The notes below the pieces were generated by a model, which saw only the letters and a program-made list of their open reading frames with translations, was not told the DNA's origin and made no database searches. This document shows, in pieces, positions 62,817 to 64,000 of a stretch of 64,000 nt of DNA; the first letter of the stretch is position 1, and each line of letters begins with the position of its first letter. Origin of the DNA: Massilia arenae (GTDB lineage Bacteria; Pseudomonadota; Gammaproteobacteria; Burkholderiales; Burkholderiaceae_D); contig NZ_VPFD01000015.1 in the NCBI RefSeq assembly GCF_008014745.1, forward strand, positions 221,113 to 285,112, read 5' to 3'. Made by a program: the position numbers and the translations under genes.

Positions 62817-63068
62817 TTATTTGTTGCCGAAGGCGCTGGCGCTGTCCTGCGCGGCCGGCGTCACGTACGATTGCTGGTAGTTGGCATAGCCGGCCACCGC
62901 GGCGCGCGCATCGAGGCCGCGCTCCACACGCGGCTGCGCCGGCACGGCCTGGCTGGCGAAGATGGCGCGCACGCTGTCGCCGTTGGTCGCCGGGCCGTCG
63001 GTGGCGCAGCCGGCCAGGATGCTCAGGCAAGCCAGCAGGCTGGCAAACGGGATCGTTTTCATCATCAT
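62817..63068 (-). CDS. Small lipoprotein of the Tad locus
   Basis: This 83-residue lipoprotein has a lipobox (SILAGC) ending at Cys21, followed by a short, polar, Ala-rich mature part (AVPAQPRVERGLDARAAVAGYANYQQSYV). Its start overlaps the secretin stop by 4 bp, so it is coupled to it. By position it may be a pilotin-like or CpaD/TadD-type accessory to the secretin, but it is too short and unlike those to be named. Confidence 0.8.
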   Translation of the reverse strand: MMMKTIPFASLLACLSILAGCATDGPATNGDSVRAIFASQAVPAQPRVERGLDARAAVAGYANYQQSYVTPAAQDSASAFGNK

Positions 63069-64000
63069 TCCTTCGGGGTTGCGGCGGCAGCGGCAGGCTT
63101 GCCTTCGTGCTGGCCGCCGAGCAGGAACTCGGCGCGGGTCGGCGGCACGTATTGATCGGTCGGCAGCGCCGGCACGGCTTCCATCGGCTTGGCCAGGCGC
63201 GGCGTCACGATGAACACCAGCTCGGTGCGGTCGTTCTGGAAGTCGCTGCTGCGGAACAGCGTGCCCAACACGGGAATCTCGCCCAGGAACGGGAAGCGCT
63301 TGATATTGCTGGTCACGTTATTGCGGATCAGGCCACCGATGGCGAAGCTCTGGCCGTCCAGCAGCTGCACCGTGGTCGAGGCGCGGCGGGTGGTGAACGA
63401 CGGCAGGATCGCGCTCGCGCTGCTCGAGCCGCCGGCGCTGATGCCGATGCCTTCGCGGTTCAGTTCCGACACTTCCGGCGCCACGCGCAGGTTGATCCGC
63501 CCGCCCGCCAGCACGGTCGGCGTAAACTTGACCGCCACGCCGTATTCCTTCTCTTCGAGCGTGATGGTGTTGGCGCCCGCGCTGCCCGACTGGGCGACCG
63601 GGATGAAGATCTTGCCGCCGGCGAGGAAGCTGGCTTCCTGGCCGCTGATGGCCATCACGTTCGGCTCGGCCAGGATCTTGACCAGGCCGTCGCGCTTCTC
63701 GCCGTCGACCGTCAGTTCCTTGATGCCGGTGCCGACGCCGCCGATGGTGCCGGCGCCGCCGCTGAGCAGGGCCGAGGCGATACCGTAGGTCCAGTTGCCG
63801 TTGGTCTTGCTGAAGCCGGCCTTGGCGCCGAGCTGGTCGACCAGCGATTTCGACACCTCGGCGATCTTCACCTCGAGCATCACCTGCTGCGGGGCTGCAA
63901 TCGACAGCATGTTCAGTACCTTGGCGCCGCCGGACGCGCCGCCGCCGCCGGCAGCGGCCGCGGGCGCTCCCACGCCGGCCGGCGACGGGCTGCCGGCGCT
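63065..64000 (-). CDS. Tad secretin (RcpA/CpaC type), 5' end outside window
   Basis: About 312 C-terminal residues are visible; the frame is open to the right edge. It contains the secretin core: VMLEVKIAEVSKSLVDQLGAK, GQEASFLAGGKIFIPVAQSG, EEKEYGVAVKFTPTVLAGGRINLRVAPEVSELN, RRASTTVQLLDGQSFAIGGLIRNN and KRFPFLGEIPVLGTLFRSSDFQNDRTELVFIVTPRL. It forms the outer-membrane pore for Flp pili. A Gly/Ala-rich stretch (GGGGASGG) lies near the window edge, ahead of the core. Confidence 0.92.
   Translation of the reverse strand, partial: SAGSPSPAGVGAPAAAAGGGGASGGAKVLNMLSIAAPQQVMLEVKIAEVSKSLVDQLGAKAGFSKTNGNWTYGIASALLSGGAGTIGGVGTGIKELTVDGEKRDGLVKILAEPNVMAISGQEASFLAGGKIFIPVAQSGSAGANTITLEEKEYGVAVKFTPTVLAGGRINLRVAPEVSELNREGIGISAGGSSSASAILPSFTTRRASTTVQLLDGQSFAIGGLIRNNVTSNIKRFPFLGEIPVLGTLFRSSDFQNDRTELVFIVTPRLAKPMEAVPALPTDQYVPPTRAEFLLGGQHEGKPAAAAATPKE

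Noticed and set aside
1..64000. CRISPR arrays, rRNA, tRNA, replication origins, prophage
   Set aside because: I looked for regularly spaced repeats, tRNA-like cloverleaf segments and phage structural genes and saw none; small RNAs could be missed by eye.

Overview
The window is high-GC DNA whose gene content (TonB-dependent receptors, a Tad pilus locus, PqiABC, an Oxalobacteraceae-like set of pectin enzymes) suggests a soil or plant-associated betaproteobacterium of the Massilia/Duganella/Telluria type in the Burkholderiales. This assignment is an inference from gene families; there is no rRNA in the window.

Positions 1-30.7 kb form a pectin and uronate utilisation locus. On the minus strand are the cytoplasmic oxidative uronate genes: an SMP-30 lactonase, a hexuronate-type MFS transporter, an alpha-ketoglutarate semialdehyde dehydrogenase and 5-dehydro-4-deoxyglucarate dehydratase (0.3-5.1 kb), then a second operon of galactarate dehydratase, uronate dehydrogenase, an aldose 1-epimerase and an esterase-GH43 fusion (17-22.8 kb). 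On the plus strand are the exported depolymerising enzymes: rhamnogalacturonan acetylesterase, a fused PL1 pectate lyase-CE8 pectin methylesterase, a lipoprotein PL1, two GH28 polygalacturonases, a GH105 unsaturated rhamnogalacturonyl hydrolase, a DUF4861 protein and two large TonB-dependent receptors. Together they would deacetylate, demethylate and cut pectin, import oligomers, and take galacturonate through galactarolactone, galactarate, 5-dehydro-4-deoxyglucarate and alpha-ketoglutarate semialdehyde to 2-oxoglutarate. Two FadR/GntR-type regulators lie inside the locus. Four plus-strand promoters share one architecture: a TTGCnn -35 box, a 17-bp spacer carrying a TGGYCnGACCA-like operator (degenerate in one case), and a TAGAAT-type -10 box. 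The second receptor has three copies of the operator.

Positions 30.9-38.3 kb hold ordinary genes: zwf, a MarR regulator divergent from a siderophore-interacting ferric reductase, a D-2-hydroxyacid dehydrogenase, a PHA-synthase-like alpha/beta hydrolase, an APC permease and an exported protein with a methyltransferase fold. Positions 38.3-46.8 kb are a type VI secretion accessory island (VgrG, DUF4123 adaptor, large BTH_I2691-like effector, DUF6708 protein). Part of it is visibly more AT-rich than the rest of the window. The effector gene is split by a complete 1,215-bp IS5-family element with a CTAG target duplication; removing the element restores the reading frame exactly.

Positions 47-64 kb contain a LysR regulator, a RidA protein, a Fur-boxed siderophore receptor, a PRISE-type SDR reductase, the pqiABC lipid-transport operon, a beta-barrel protein, an AI-2E family transporter, a 71-residue unknown protein, and the downstream part of a Tad pilus operon (secretin, lipoprotein, tadZ, tadA, tadB, tadC) that runs off the right edge.
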